Below are positions 49,160-58,787 of a stretch of 64,000 bases of DNA, piece after piece. The stretch is from contig CAXXKZ010000013.1 of the NCBI GenBank assembly GCA_963665545.2, forward strand, positions 124,001 through 188,000, given 5' to 3'. This stretch comes from G963665545 sp963665545 (GTDB lineage Bacteria > Pseudomonadota > Gammaproteobacteria > Xanthomonadales > SZUA-36). Both the position numbers and the translations under genes were made by a program. Positions within the stretch are counted from its first letter, which is position 1, and each line of letters opens with the position of its first letter. The notes beneath the pieces are model-generated. The model was given only the letters and a program-made list of their open reading frames with translations. It did not search any database and had not been told where the DNA came from.

Positions 49160-50269
49160 ATGGGCAAAATCATCGAAATCGGAAGCTTTTTGATCAGGGC
49201 AGCCATTGCCGGACTGGCACTGGCTTTCTTGCTGACTTACTTCTGGCCGGATCTGCTGGGTGAACCGCGGCAAAGCGAGCCGGCGGCCACCCCGGCAGTC
49301 CTTTATCAGCCCGCACCGAGTTCCTACGCCGATGCCGTGGACCTCGCCGCGCCAGCGGTGGTCAGCATCTACACCAGCACGCTCGAGCCCGTGCCCGCGC
49401 AGGTGGCAAAACAATTGGGAACGCGCTCTCTTTATCGCAACCGGCGAGACATGGGCTCGGGCGTTCTGATCGAAGAAAACGGCTATATCCTGACCAATCA
49501 TCACGTCGTCAGTCGAGTGTCGAACATACAGGTCGGCTTGTGGGACGGCCGCCTTGCACCGGCGCGGGTCGTCGGCGCCGACCCGGCAACCGACCTCGCA
49601 GTGCTCAAAATCGAGGCCAGCGACCTGCCCGTAGCCCCGATTGCCGACAATCCGGAAATCAGGGTGGGCGACGTCGTTCTGGCCATTGGCAATGCCCTTG
49701 GCCTGACCCATACGGTGACGATGGGTATCATCAGCGCCACCGGCAGAAGCGAAGTAGGCAGTCTGCTGTACCAGGATTTTATCCAGACTGACGCAGCCAT
49801 AAACTCAGGCAACAGTGGTGGCGCACTGATCAATACATCGGGCGAGTTGATCGGTATCAATACGCGCAACCTTGCAGCGGTGCCCGGCGCGGAAAACATC
49901 GGTTTCGCAATTCCGTTCAGCATCGCGCGCAATGTGATGGAGCAGATTATTGAATACGGGTCGGTCACACGGGGCTGGATCGGTGTGGTCCTGGGCAACC
50001 TGCCCGTGAGTGTGCTGGCGGACGGCAGCACCGGCAGGATCGGTATAACTGTTCGCAGCATCACCCGTGAGGGACCGGCCTGGCAGGCCGGCATAAGGCC
50101 CGGAGACATCCTAACGGCGGTGGACAGTGAACCCTTAGAGGATGCGCAGTCATTTCTGCTAATGATCTCTCGAAAAACGCCCGGCACCGTCGTGGAGCTG
50201 GATGTGATACGCGGACGGCAGTCATTTGAAACTTACGCCACACTGATCCAGCAACCACCGCTCGAGTAG
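49160..50269 (+). CDS. degS: DegS/AlgW-type periplasmic serine protease
   Basis: S1C protease of about 369 residues anchored by one N-terminal membrane helix (about 10-30), followed by a trypsin-like domain and one PDZ domain (about 265-365). The triad is H115 (TNHHVV), D145 (TDLAVL) and S219 (NSGNSGGA). Family members cut the anti-sigma factor RseA/MucA when PDZ senses misfolded porins. A GTG six codons earlier (49142) is close behind AGGAG and is an alternative start. It is divergent from petA. Confidence 0.93.
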   Translation: MGKIIEIGSFLIRAAIAGLALAFLLTYFWPDLLGEPRQSEPAATPAVLYQPAPSSYADAVDLAAPAVVSIYTSTLEPVPAQVAKQLGTRSLYRNRRDMGSGVLIEENGYILTNHHVVSRVSNIQVGLWDGRLAPARVVGADPATDLAVLKIEASDLPVAPIADNPEIRVGDVVLAIGNALGLTHTVTMGIISATGRSEVGSLLYQDFIQTDAAINSGNSGGALINTSGELIGINTRNLAAVPGAENIGFAIPFSIARNVMEQIIEYGSVTRGWIGVVLGNLPVSVLADGSTGRIGITVRSITREGPAWQAGIRPGDILTAVDSEPLEDAQSFLLMISRKTPGTVVELDVIRGRQSFETYATLIQQPPLE

Positions 50270-50275
50270 CCCTAA

Positions 50276-50304
50276 GCGCCGGCTTCAGCCCGCGACGCCG
50301 GCGC
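50276..50304. repeat. Strong GC-rich hairpin between degS and dcd
   Basis: Perfect 8-bp inverted repeat GCGCCGGC/GCCGGCGC with a 13-base loop containing CTTCAGCC, in the 45-base convergent gap. There is no T-run, so it may be a REP-like element or a bidirectional transcription barrier. Confidence 0.6.
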
Positions 50305-50314
50305 CAACGAACAA

Positions 50315-50884
50315 TCAGGCCTTCGGCAGAGTAACCCCACGTTGGCCCTGATACTTCCCCGCTCGGTCCTTGTAAGATGACTCGCATTGTTCATCGGATT
50401 CGAAGAAAAGAAACTGGGCCACACCCTCATTGGCGTAAATCCGTGCGGGCAAAGGTGTGGTGTTGGAAAATTCCAGTGTGACGTGTCCTTCCCACTCCGG
50501 CTCCAGGGGGGTCACATTGACAATAATGCCGCAGCGGGCATAGGTGGATTTGCCGAGGCAAATGGTCAGCACATTGCGCGGAATCCTGAAGTATTCAATG
50601 GTTCTCGCCAGCGCAAATGAATTTGGCGGAATAATGCAAACGTCCGACGCCACGTCGACAAAGCTATTTTCATCAAAGTGTTTCGGATCAACCACGGCTG
50701 AATTGATGTTGGTGAAAATCTTGAATTCGGGCGCGCAGCGCACGTCGTAGCCGTAACTTGATGTTCCGTATGAAATGGTTCGCTCACCCGCAGCATTGGT
50801 GCGTATCTGGCCCGGCTGAAACGGGTCGATCATGTGCTCGGTCTCAGCCATGCGCCGAATCCATCGGTCTGATTTAATGCTCAA
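50315..50884 (-). CDS. dcd: dCTP deaminase
   Basis: Dcd, 189 residues, converts dCTP to dUTP for thymidylate synthesis. The long form with MSIKSDRWIRRMA is shared with Pseudomonas. The catalytic segment with the Glu of EWEGHVTLEFSN and the conserved RCGIIVNVTPLEPEW is present. The start is TTG at 50884 (GGAG upstream at about 9 bases). It follows apbC by 15 bases. Confidence 0.96.
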   Translation of the reverse strand: MSIKSDRWIRRMAETEHMIDPFQPGQIRTNAAGERTISYGTSSYGYDVRCAPEFKIFTNINSAVVDPKHFDENSFVDVASDVCIIPPNSFALARTIEYFRIPRNVLTICLGKSTYARCGIIVNVTPLEPEWEGHVTLEFSNTTPLPARIYANEGVAQFLFFESDEQCESSYKDRAGKYQGQRGVTLPKA

Positions 50885-50899
50885 GGACGTGTGCTCCGG

Positions 50900-51988
50900 T
50901 CAGGTATTCTGAATTTTGATTTGCGGCAGGTTCAGGTCCAGGTTACGTGGGCGTTTTGACAACTCGTATGCGGTGTTGCGGGCAAATGCCCGAAACTCTT
51001 GGGCCAATACTGAGTCGGGGTCCGATTCGACTGTCGGCGAGCCGCGGTCCAGACTCTCACGAATCGCCAGCGAAAGCGGCAGCCGGCCCAGCAGGGGAAT
51101 ATCGAAATCAGCAGACATTGCCGCGCCGCCTCCAGAGCCGAATATCGCCTCTTCATGGCCGCAATTGGGGCAGACGTATGTGCTCATGTTTTCCACCACG
51201 CCGAGCACCGGGATATCAACCTTGCGGAACATCTGCAGCGCCTTGCGCGCATCCAGCAGCGCGATGTCCTGCGGCGTGGTGACAATTACCGCGCCGGCGA
51301 CGGGCACCTTCTGGGCCAGCGTCAACTGGATGTCGCCGGTGCCCGGGGGCAGATCAATGATCAGATAATCCAGGTTGTGCCAGTTGGTTTCCCCCAGTAA
51401 TTGCTGCAATGCCGATGTAACCATCGGGCCGCGCCAGATCATCGGCGTGTCTTCTTCGATCAGAAAGCCAATGGACATGACTTGCAGCCCATATGCCTGC
51501 ATTGGCACAATTCGTTTGTCCTGGGTGTCCGGACGCCCCTGCACGCCAAGCATGCGCGGAATGCTCGGTCCATAAATATCGGCATCCAACACACCCACCC
51601 TGGCCCCATCAGCCTGCAACGCCAGGGCCAAATTTACGGCCGTCGAGGATTTGCCCACCCCACCCTTACCAGAGCCCACCGCGATGACGTTTCTGATTTC
51701 TTCAAGCGGTTTGAGCTCGCTTTGAACCTCGTGGGCGAAAACCCGCCATCCCAGGTCCACCGTGGCCGAGGCGACCAGCGGGTCAGCTTCAAGCGCCTTG
51801 CGAATTCCGGCAGTCAATTCTGATGTCCGGTCGCCCAACGGATACGGCGCCCTGAGGTCAACCGATATCTGGTTGCCGTCGACGCCCACGGCTCTTAACC
51901 AACCATCAATCCCTGGTGCCCAACTGCCATCGGGGACGGAGTTTCTGCAAAGAATGCTGCGGATGTAGTCCTTGTTCAGTTCGCTCAT
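50900..51988 (-). CDS. apbC: Iron-sulfur cluster carrier ATPase ApbC/Mrp
   Basis: ApbC/Mrp, 362 residues, a P-loop NTPase that carries and transfers 4Fe-4S clusters. An N-terminal DUF59-like (MIP18) region (about 1-90) precedes the deviant Walker A GKGGVGKSS (about 107-115). The dimer-bridging cluster site C-P-N-C is in TYVCPNCGHEE. It is divergent from metG, as in Pseudomonas and E. coli. Confidence 0.95.
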   Translation of the reverse strand: MSELNKDYIRSILCRNSVPDGSWAPGIDGWLRAVGVDGNQISVDLRAPYPLGDRTSELTAGIRKALEADPLVASATVDLGWRVFAHEVQSELKPLEEIRNVIAVGSGKGGVGKSSTAVNLALALQADGARVGVLDADIYGPSIPRMLGVQGRPDTQDKRIVPMQAYGLQVMSIGFLIEEDTPMIWRGPMVTSALQQLLGETNWHNLDYLIIDLPPGTGDIQLTLAQKVPVAGAVIVTTPQDIALLDARKALQMFRKVDIPVLGVVENMSTYVCPNCGHEEAIFGSGGGAAMSADFDIPLLGRLPLSLAIRESLDRGSPTVESDPDSVLAQEFRAFARNTAYELSKRPRNLDLNLPQIKIQNT

Positions 51989-52130
51989 CGTGTGGCTTTA
52001 TGGTGTCCATGAATATTCCTGGTGGCATTGTATAACGAGTCTTGCTTGAGTACCGCCCGGTTGCGTTGCATGCGATAATCCGATGCCTACAGGCGCACTC
52101 CTTTATGCAGTCAAAACCAGGCATATGCAG

Positions 52131-54173
52131 ATGACCCAAAAGAAAAGACGAATACTGGTAACCAGTGCTTTGCCCTATGCCAATGGAGACATACACCTTG
52201 GTCATATGCTGGAATATATCCAGACCGATATCTGGGCACGGTATCAGCGTGGTCAGGGCAATGAATGCTATTTTGCCTGGGCGGATGACGCCCACGGCAC
52301 GCCCGTCATGTTGTGGGCCAGAAAAGAAGGCAAAGAGCCGGAGGAGCTGATCGAACGAGCAAACCTCGAGCACAAGACCGACTTCCTCGACTTTGGCATC
52401 AGTTTCGACAATTATTCGACAACCCATAGCGAGCGCAATCGCGAAATGGTGGAATTGATCTATAACCGTCTCGAGCAAGGCGGCTACATCCTGCGCCGCG
52501 ATGTTGAGCAATTCTATGACGAATCGGAAGGGATTTTCCTGCCCGATCGGTTCATTCGCGGAACCTGCCCCAAATGTGGCACAGCCGATCAGTACGGTGA
52601 CAGCTGTGAGTCCTGTGGCAGTACCTACTCGCCCACCGACATGCTCGAACCCAGATCGGCGATTTCCGGCACCGTGCCGGTGTTGAGAAGCTCTGAACAT
52701 TACTTCGTCGACCTCAAGGCACTCGAAGAACCGGTCAAGCAATGGGTCAATTCTGGCGCGTTACAAAAAGAAGTCACCAACAAGCTGCAGGAGTGGTTCC
52801 AGGAGGGCTTGAGGGACTGGGATATTTCGCGCGACGCACCGTATTTCGGTTTCAAAATCCCGGGAACGCAGGATAAGTATTTCTATGTGTGGGTGGACGC
52901 ACCGATCGGCTATTTGGGCAGTTTCAAAGAGTTGTGTGATCGGGAGGGTCTGGATTTCGATGAGTGGCTCAGACCGGATTCCGAGACAGAGCTCTATCAC
53001 TTCATCGGCAAGGACATCATTTATTTCCACACTTTGTTCTGGCCGGCCATGCTGCATGGTGCCGGTATGCGCAAACCCACGGCGGTATATGCCCATGGTT
53101 TTTTGACCGTGGACGGGTCGAAAATGTCCAAGTCGCGCGGCACATTCATACGCGCCAGGACCTATCTGGACCACCTGCAGCCGGACTATTTGCGCTACTA
53201 CTACGCCGCCAAACTGGGTACGGGGATGGCCGATATTGACCTGAATCTGGAGGACTTCGTCCAGCGCGTCAATGCCGACGTGGTGGGCAAGGTCGTCAAT
53301 ATTGCCAGCCGTTGTGCGGGGTTCATTCAAAAGCGCTTTGAAGGCCGGCTCCATGAATCGCTCGCCGAACCCGAGCTTCAAGCCAGATTTCTGGCTGCAC
53401 GCGAGGCCATCGGGGAGGATTTCGAAGCACGCAATTACCAGTCGGCGATTCGACGGATTATGGCCCTGGCGGATGACGCCAATCGGTATATAGACGAACG
53501 CAAGCCCTGGCTGCTCATCAAGCAACCCGACTGCGAAGATGAAGTGCAAGCCGTGTGCACTCAGGGAATTAATCTGTTTCGTCTGTTGATGACTTACCTG
53601 GCACCAGTCATGCCATTTACAACTGAGCGGGCCGCTGCATTTCTCGGAACGAATTTGACTCAGTGGGACGCGCTGGATAAGCCCCTGCTCGGAGTGAAAA
53701 TCAACACTTTTCAGCCTTTGATGATGCGCATAGACCCACTAAAAGTAGACGCCATAGTCGAAGCGTCCAAAGACTCTCTGCAGTCCGGTGACACCGGCGC
53801 TGGACACCGCGGTGATGAGAAGAGCAGCAATATCGAGGTGTTGGAAGAAGAATGCAGCATCGATGATTTCAGGAGAGTCGATCTGCGAGTGGCAAAAATT
53901 GTTCTGGCCGAAGCAGTGGAGGGTGCGGACAAACTGCTCAAACTCACACTGGATATCGGCAGTGAGACCCGAACTGTTTATGCCGGGATCAAGTCAGCTT
54001 ACGCGCCTGAGGACCTGACTGGCAGGATGACCGTCATGGTGGCCAACCTGAAACCCAGACAAATGCGCTTTGGCGTTTCGGAAGGCATGGTGCTGGCAGC
54101 CGGCCCTGGCGGTTCCGATCTCTTTGTACTCAGTCCGGATGCAGGCGCCTGGCCGGGGATGCGCGTGACCTGA
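52131..54173 (+). CDS. metG: Methionyl-tRNA synthetase
   Basis: MetG, 680 residues, the class I synthetase that charges Met and initiator tRNA. HIGH is HLGH (near residue 24), KMSKS is in DGSKMSKSRGTF, and the zinc knuckle has C-P-K-C and C-E-S-C. The C-terminal domain (about 575-680, VDLRVAKIVLAEAVEGADKLL) is the tRNA-binding/dimerisation EMAP-like domain. MTQKKRR at 52131 is chosen; the frame is open to 52083. The 120-base gap before rnfA holds only weak promoter-like sequence. Confidence 0.97.
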   Translation: MTQKKRRILVTSALPYANGDIHLGHMLEYIQTDIWARYQRGQGNECYFAWADDAHGTPVMLWARKEGKEPEELIERANLEHKTDFLDFGISFDNYSTTHSERNREMVELIYNRLEQGGYILRRDVEQFYDESEGIFLPDRFIRGTCPKCGTADQYGDSCESCGSTYSPTDMLEPRSAISGTVPVLRSSEHYFVDLKALEEPVKQWVNSGALQKEVTNKLQEWFQEGLRDWDISRDAPYFGFKIPGTQDKYFYVWVDAPIGYLGSFKELCDREGLDFDEWLRPDSETELYHFIGKDIIYFHTLFWPAMLHGAGMRKPTAVYAHGFLTVDGSKMSKSRGTFIRARTYLDHLQPDYLRYYYAAKLGTGMADIDLNLEDFVQRVNADVVGKVVNIASRCAGFIQKRFEGRLHESLAEPELQARFLAAREAIGEDFEARNYQSAIRRIMALADDANRYIDERKPWLLIKQPDCEDEVQAVCTQGINLFRLLMTYLAPVMPFTTERAAAFLGTNLTQWDALDKPLLGVKINTFQPLMMRIDPLKVDAIVEASKDSLQSGDTGAGHRGDEKSSNIEVLEEECSIDDFRRVDLRVAKIVLAEAVEGADKLLKLTLDIGSETRTVYAGIKSAYAPEDLTGRMTVMVANLKPRQMRFGVSEGMVLAAGPGGSDLFVLSPDAGAWPGMRVT

Positions 54174-54293
54174 GTCGCGGATGGTTAATTGGCGCCCTTA
54201 TTCGAGGCAAAATTCTGGGGCATTTTCTGGTACAACATTTTGGGCAATTATTTTGGAGTTTCTGCATCATGTTGAATCGTTTAGGGTGAGCGC

Positions 54294-54875
54294 ATGAGGG
54301 AATATGCGCTCATCCTGATCAGTACCGTGCTGGCCAATAACTTCGTTCTGGTCAGATTTCTCGGCCTGTGCCCATTCATGGGCGTTTCGACCAAATTTGA
54401 AGGGGCGGTGAGCATGGCCATCGCCACAGCCTTCGTTCTGACCATTTCCTCAATGTCGAGTTACCTGGTCCATTCCTATCTGCTCGTACCGCTAAGGCTG
54501 GAATATCTTTCCACCCTGACCTTCATCCTGGTCATTGCCGTTACCGTGCAATTGACCGAAATGGTGATGCGCAAGACCAGTCCCCTGATATACCGTGTAT
54601 TGGGGATATTCCTGCCACTGATTACCAGCAACTGCGCGGTACTTGGCGTGGCTTTGCTGAACCAACGACAACAGCACAACCTGCTGCAGTCCGCGATATA
54701 CGGCCTGGGCGCAGCAATCGGGTTTGGCATCGTTTTGGTAATGTTTACTGCGATGCGCCAGCGCATGGCCACCCGCGACATACCCGTCCACTTCCGCGGT
54801 TCACCCATCGCCCTGATTACGGCGGGCTTGATGGCCTTGGCGTTCATGGGTTTTACCGGATTGGCAAAGGTCTAA
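54294..54875 (+). CDS. rnfA: Rnf complex subunit RnfA
   Basis: RnfA/RsxA, 193 residues, six predicted membrane helices, related to NqrE/RnfE, with the conserved NNFVLVRFLGLCPFMGVS and TSNCAVLGVAL cysteine segments thought to hold an intramembrane cluster. Rnf couples ferredoxin-NAD electron transfer to ion pumping; in E. coli (Rsx) it also resets SoxR. First gene of rnfABCDGE; rnfB starts 1 base after its stop. Confidence 0.96.
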   Translation: MREYALILISTVLANNFVLVRFLGLCPFMGVSTKFEGAVSMAIATAFVLTISSMSSYLVHSYLLVPLRLEYLSTLTFILVIAVTVQLTEMVMRKTSPLIYRVLGIFLPLITSNCAVLGVALLNQRQQHNLLQSAIYGLGAAIGFGIVLVMFTAMRQRMATRDIPVHFRGSPIALITAGLMALAFMGFTGLAKV

Positions 54876-54876
54876 G

Positions 54877-55443
54877 ATGCTCACGGCAGTCATTGCAATC
54901 ACCTCACTTTGCGCCCTGTTCGGCCTGGGACTCGCGTGGGCGTCGAGGCGTTTTCGCATCGAGTCAGACCCGGTCGCTGATCAGATCAACGCCCTGCTAC
55001 CTCAAACCCAGTGCGCCCAATGCGGTTTCCCCGGCTGCAAACCCTACGCCACGGCGATTGCAGGCGGTGCGGCAGACATCAATCTGTGCCCGCCTGGCGG
55101 GGACGCACTGATAGGCGAACTGGCGCAATTACTGGGACGCAAGGTGAAAGCCCTGAATCCTGACATGGGACCCCACCTTCCGCGACGCGTCGCGATCATT
55201 GACGAAGACAGTTGTATTGGCTGCGCCTTGTGCGTCCAGGCCTGTCCCGTGGATGCGATTATGGGCGCGGCCGGGTTGATGCATACCGTAATCCAGTCAG
55301 AGTGTACCGGCTGTGACCTTTGCCTTCCGCCCTGCCCCGTCGATTGCATTGACATGGCCGAACCCAGCTTGCATCGTCACTGGCGCTGGGCCAGGCCTGC
55401 TCGGGCAGACTTAGCCGCAGTGCATGATGCGGTAAATCCATAG
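54877..55443 (+). CDS. rnfB: Rnf complex subunit RnfB
   Basis: 188 residues. An N-terminal hydrophobic helix (about 2-22) is followed by a 4Fe-4S domain (CAQCGFPGCKPYA...C) and two ferredoxin-type clusters (CIGCALCVQACP and CTGCDLCLPPCP). RnfB is the electron entry site from ferredoxin. It ends in TAG and is followed one base later by rnfC. Confidence 0.96.
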   Translation: MLTAVIAITSLCALFGLGLAWASRRFRIESDPVADQINALLPQTQCAQCGFPGCKPYATAIAGGAADINLCPPGGDALIGELAQLLGRKVKALNPDMGPHLPRRVAIIDEDSCIGCALCVQACPVDAIMGAAGLMHTVIQSECTGCDLCLPPCPVDCIDMAEPSLHRHWRWARPARADLAAVHDAVNP

Positions 55444-55444
55444 C

Positions 55445-57037
55445 ATGCAATCGCATCACGCCACATCAGACGCCGCACGCGCCATGGTCGAACAGGCCCG
55501 GCTCGCAGGTGAACAAATTCACCATTTTCATGGCGGGCTCAGGCTCAGGCACAACAAAAAAGTGTCCTGCGAAACGCCGCTTAAACGACCGTCATTACCC
55601 GCGTTGTTGAAGATTCCCCTGGTGCAACATGCCGACGTCAATGTGCAGGCCCATGTGCACTGCCTGGTCCACCCTGGTGACGTCGTACTGAAAGGCCAGG
55701 CCATCGGCCGCTTCGATGATATCGGTGGCGGATTGGTGCACGCTTCAACCTCGGGCGTGGTTACCGACATTTCCCTTCAGCCCATTTCACACCCATCCGG
55801 CCAGTCGGGGCTTTGCGTCAGCCTCGAACCCGACGGAAGAGATGCCTGGTGCGCATACGAGCCGGTCTCCGACTGGGCGCACACGGAACCCCTTGAACTG
55901 CTTGAGAGGTTGCTGCGCTCGGGCATCGTGGGTCTGGGTGGAGCGGTGTTTCCCACCGGCCACAAGTTACAACGGGCGCGGCAGAACCAGGTGCACACAC
56001 TGATACTCAATGGGGCCGAATGTGAGCCCTACATCAGCTGCGACGAAATGCTGATGCGCGAACATCCGGATCGGCTGTTGTTGGGCGCACATATTCTGAA
56101 GCACATGTTGGGGGCGCAGCGGGTCCTGATTGCAATAGAAGACCAGATGGGCGTGATTCATCGAGTCCTGAATCAACTGATCAAGAAGCCGGGTAATGAA
56201 GATATCGACGTGGTAAAAGTAACCACGATCTACCCTGAAGGCGGAGAGCGGCAGCTAATACAGGTCCTGACCGGACTGGAAGTACCCGCCAAGGGCTATC
56301 CGATCGACGTGGGGCTGATCTGTTTCAACGTGGGCACGGCGGGCGCAGTTGCACAAAGCATTACCAGCGGCCGGCCGATGGTCGAGAGAATCGTGTCCGT
56401 AACCGGTCCCGGCATCGTCAGACCGCGCAACTTCATAGCACTGCTGGGTACGCCGATCAGCCACCTGGTCGCGCACTGCGATGGCTATACGGATGATGCG
56501 GCGCGCCTGATTGTGGGTGGCCCGATGATGGGATATGCACTATCGGCCGACGATAATCCGATCATCAAGGCAGCCAACTGTATCCTGGTTCTGACCGAGC
56601 AGAACATCCACAATGCACAGCCCGAAATGCCTTGTATTCGTTGTGGCGCATGCGCCCGGGTTTGCCCGGCCATACTTCTTCCCCAGTTGCTGCACCAACA
56701 GGTGGTTGACGAACTCTGGGCGCCGGCGGCTGACAACGGGCTCAATGATTGCATAGAGTGTGGCTGCTGCGATTTCGTCTGTCCCAGCCACATCCCCCTG
56801 ACTGACTGGTTCAGATACGGCAAGGGCGCATTGGACCGGGCTGTGGCGGAAGATGAACGGGCCGAGGCGGCGAAGCTGCGGTTCGAAGCGCGAAATACGC
56901 GGTTGTCGGACCGCAAGGACGCCCGAAACGAGCGCATCACTGCGCAGAAGATTTCGGTTCGCCAGGACGCCCGTGCCAGGATCGATGCCTTGACAAATCA
57001 GGCGAAAGACCAGGAAGAAAGTGGGGGGCTTAAATGA
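55445..57037 (+). CDS. rnfC: Rnf complex subunit RnfC
   Basis: 530 residues. The NADH/FMN-binding region (GLGGAVFPTGHK, NGAECEPYISCDEMLM) precedes two 4Fe-4S motifs (CIRCGACARVCP and CIECGCCDFVCP). The C-terminal ~80 residues are a charged Ala/Arg/Glu region, shorter than the long repeats of E. coli RsxC. Peripheral cytoplasmic subunit that exchanges electrons with NAD. It overlaps rnfD by 4 bases. Confidence 0.96.
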   Translation: MQSHHATSDAARAMVEQARLAGEQIHHFHGGLRLRHNKKVSCETPLKRPSLPALLKIPLVQHADVNVQAHVHCLVHPGDVVLKGQAIGRFDDIGGGLVHASTSGVVTDISLQPISHPSGQSGLCVSLEPDGRDAWCAYEPVSDWAHTEPLELLERLLRSGIVGLGGAVFPTGHKLQRARQNQVHTLILNGAECEPYISCDEMLMREHPDRLLLGAHILKHMLGAQRVLIAIEDQMGVIHRVLNQLIKKPGNEDIDVVKVTTIYPEGGERQLIQVLTGLEVPAKGYPIDVGLICFNVGTAGAVAQSITSGRPMVERIVSVTGPGIVRPRNFIALLGTPISHLVAHCDGYTDDAARLIVGGPMMGYALSADDNPIIKAANCILVLTEQNIHNAQPEMPCIRCGACARVCPAILLPQLLHQQVVDELWAPAADNGLNDCIECGCCDFVCPSHIPLTDWFRYGKGALDRAVAEDERAEAAKLRFEARNTRLSDRKDARNERITAQKISVRQDARARIDALTNQAKDQEESGGLK

Positions 57038-58110
57038 CCCGGCGATTCGACCTGCCCGGCCGACCCGTCGTGAAGAGCGGAGCAGGGCTTTCAGGCGCGC
57101 CTCATTTCCCACCGCAAATCACGGTGGCCGGTGTCATGCGCCAGGTACTGTATGCGCTGACGCCCGGTGTCATTGCCTGCACCTGGTTCTTTGGCGTAGG
57201 TGTGCTGCTGCAAATTCTATTCGCAATCTCCTTTGCGCTGTTGTTCGAAGCCCTGATGCTACGGCTGCGCGGACAACCCCTCCGCCCGTTTCTCGGCGAT
57301 TACAGCGCCGTGGTCACGGCAGTTCTGTTTGCATTGTGTGTTCCACCTCTAGCGCCCTGGTGGGTTGCCATGACGGGCATGTTTTTTGCTATTGTGATTG
57401 CCAAGCACCTGTATGGCGGACTTGGCCGAAACCTGTTCAATCCGGCGATGATCGGGTATGTCGTTGTCCTGATCAGCTTTCCAAGAGAAATGACGCAGTG
57501 GTTACCTCCGCAGCAGCTTGCGACGATTCAGCTTGACGTATTGCAATCGGTACTGACCATCTTCACCGGGCATTTGCCGGATGCCTTCAGTTGGGACAGC
57601 ATCACCCAGGCGACGCCACTGGATAGCATTCGCACGGGCATCAGTGAAGGTCGCACGGTCTCTGAAATCCGGCAGTCTCCGATATTCGGCGATTTCGGTG
57701 GCCTGGGCTGGGAATGGATTGCCAACTGGTTCGCGCTGGGCGGATTTTGGCTGTTGTGGCGCCGAATCATCGGCTGGCATGTCCCGGTGACCATGATCGG
57801 TAGCGTCGTGCTGTTCAGCTTGGCAACTTACCTGGTGGATCCGGGCGCCGGCCCGTCACCGTTTCAGCACGTCTTTTCCGGGGCATTGGTGCTGGGCGCC
57901 TTCTTCATTGCCACCGACCCCGTATCGGGCTGCACTTCAGTGCGTGGAAAACTGTGGTTCGGGGCGGGCGTTGGCGTATTGACCTTGGTCATCCGAAGTT
58001 GGGGGGGATACCCCGATGGAGTCGCGTTCGCGGTCCTTCTGATGAACCTGGCTGCCCCCTTGATTGATCGATTCACCCGACCCAGGATATTTGGACATGA
58101 CGAGGTCTGA
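57034..58110 (+). CDS. rnfD: Rnf complex subunit RnfD
   Basis: 358 residues, NqrB/RnfD family, about nine to ten membrane helices with FLGDYSAVVTAVLFALC and HLYGGLGRNLFNPAMIGY. The threonine of the ATPLD segment (about residue 193) is the expected covalent FMN attachment site. The start overlaps the end of rnfC (ATGA). Confidence 0.95.
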   Translation: MTRRFDLPGRPVVKSGAGLSGAPHFPPQITVAGVMRQVLYALTPGVIACTWFFGVGVLLQILFAISFALLFEALMLRLRGQPLRPFLGDYSAVVTAVLFALCVPPLAPWWVAMTGMFFAIVIAKHLYGGLGRNLFNPAMIGYVVVLISFPREMTQWLPPQQLATIQLDVLQSVLTIFTGHLPDAFSWDSITQATPLDSIRTGISEGRTVSEIRQSPIFGDFGGLGWEWIANWFALGGFWLLWRRIIGWHVPVTMIGSVVLFSLATYLVDPGAGPSPFQHVFSGALVLGAFFIATDPVSGCTSVRGKLWFGAGVGVLTLVIRSWGGYPDGVAFAVLLMNLAAPLIDRFTRPRIFGHDEV

Positions 58111-58112
58111 TC

Positions 58113-58787
58113 GTGCCTGAATCCACGCTGCCCCATTCCCCGCCAATGTGGAAAAGCGCCACCGCCCTTGCAGTAGTTGCAGCTGCAGGGGCTGGCATTC
58201 TGGCCGGAATCCACGAATTAACGCGCGACGATATTGAGGCTCAACAGCAACGCGCAGTGCTCACGCAACTGGAGCAGGTGCTGGGGCCGATCACGCATGA
58301 CAATGTTCTGCACCAGGATCTAATCCGCGTCAGCGACACGGTTCTCTTCCCCGGCGACCAGCTGGTTGAGATCTTTCGGGCCCGGCAGGACGGTCAGCCG
58401 GTCGCCGCCGTCATCAGGTTGCTGGCCAAAGACGGCTACAACGGCGACATATCTTTGCTGCTGGGTGTTCACTATGACGGCGAAATCAGCGGGGTGCGTG
58501 TGCTGGCGCACAAGGAAACCCCCGGCCTGGGAGACGATATTGAATTCGCCCGCAGCGACTGGATACTGGGATTTGACGGGTTGTCGCTGACAGCGAGGCC
58601 CCGGCAACAGTGGGCAGTGAAACGAGATGGCGGCGGTTTTGACCAGTTCACGGGAGCGACCATGACCCCAAGGGCCGTGGTCAAGGCAGTGCGGCTGGCG
58701 CTTGAGTATTTCGAATCCAACAAAGATCTGATTTTTGCCCCGTCGGTCCCGAGCGAGGCGCCAAACGCGGCCCCGGAGGGACATTGA
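58113..58787 (+). CDS. rnfG: Rnf complex subunit RnfG
   Basis: 224 residues. One N-terminal membrane helix (about 14-33) and a periplasmic FMN-binding domain; the threonine of FTGATMTPRAVV (near 188) is the covalent flavin site of the S/T-G-A-T type. The start is GTG at 58113, two bases after rnfD. Carries electrons on the periplasmic side. Confidence 0.95.
   Translation: MPESTLPHSPPMWKSATALAVVAAAGAGILAGIHELTRDDIEAQQQRAVLTQLEQVLGPITHDNVLHQDLIRVSDTVLFPGDQLVEIFRARQDGQPVAAVIRLLAKDGYNGDISLLLGVHYDGEISGVRVLAHKETPGLGDDIEFARSDWILGFDGLSLTARPRQQWAVKRDGGGFDQFTGATMTPRAVVKAVRLALEYFESNKDLIFAPSVPSEAPNAAPEGH

Noticed and set aside
51906..53549. Two minus-strand open frames of more than 260 codons opposite metG
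   Set aside because: Shadows of metG with no recognisable domain or start signal.
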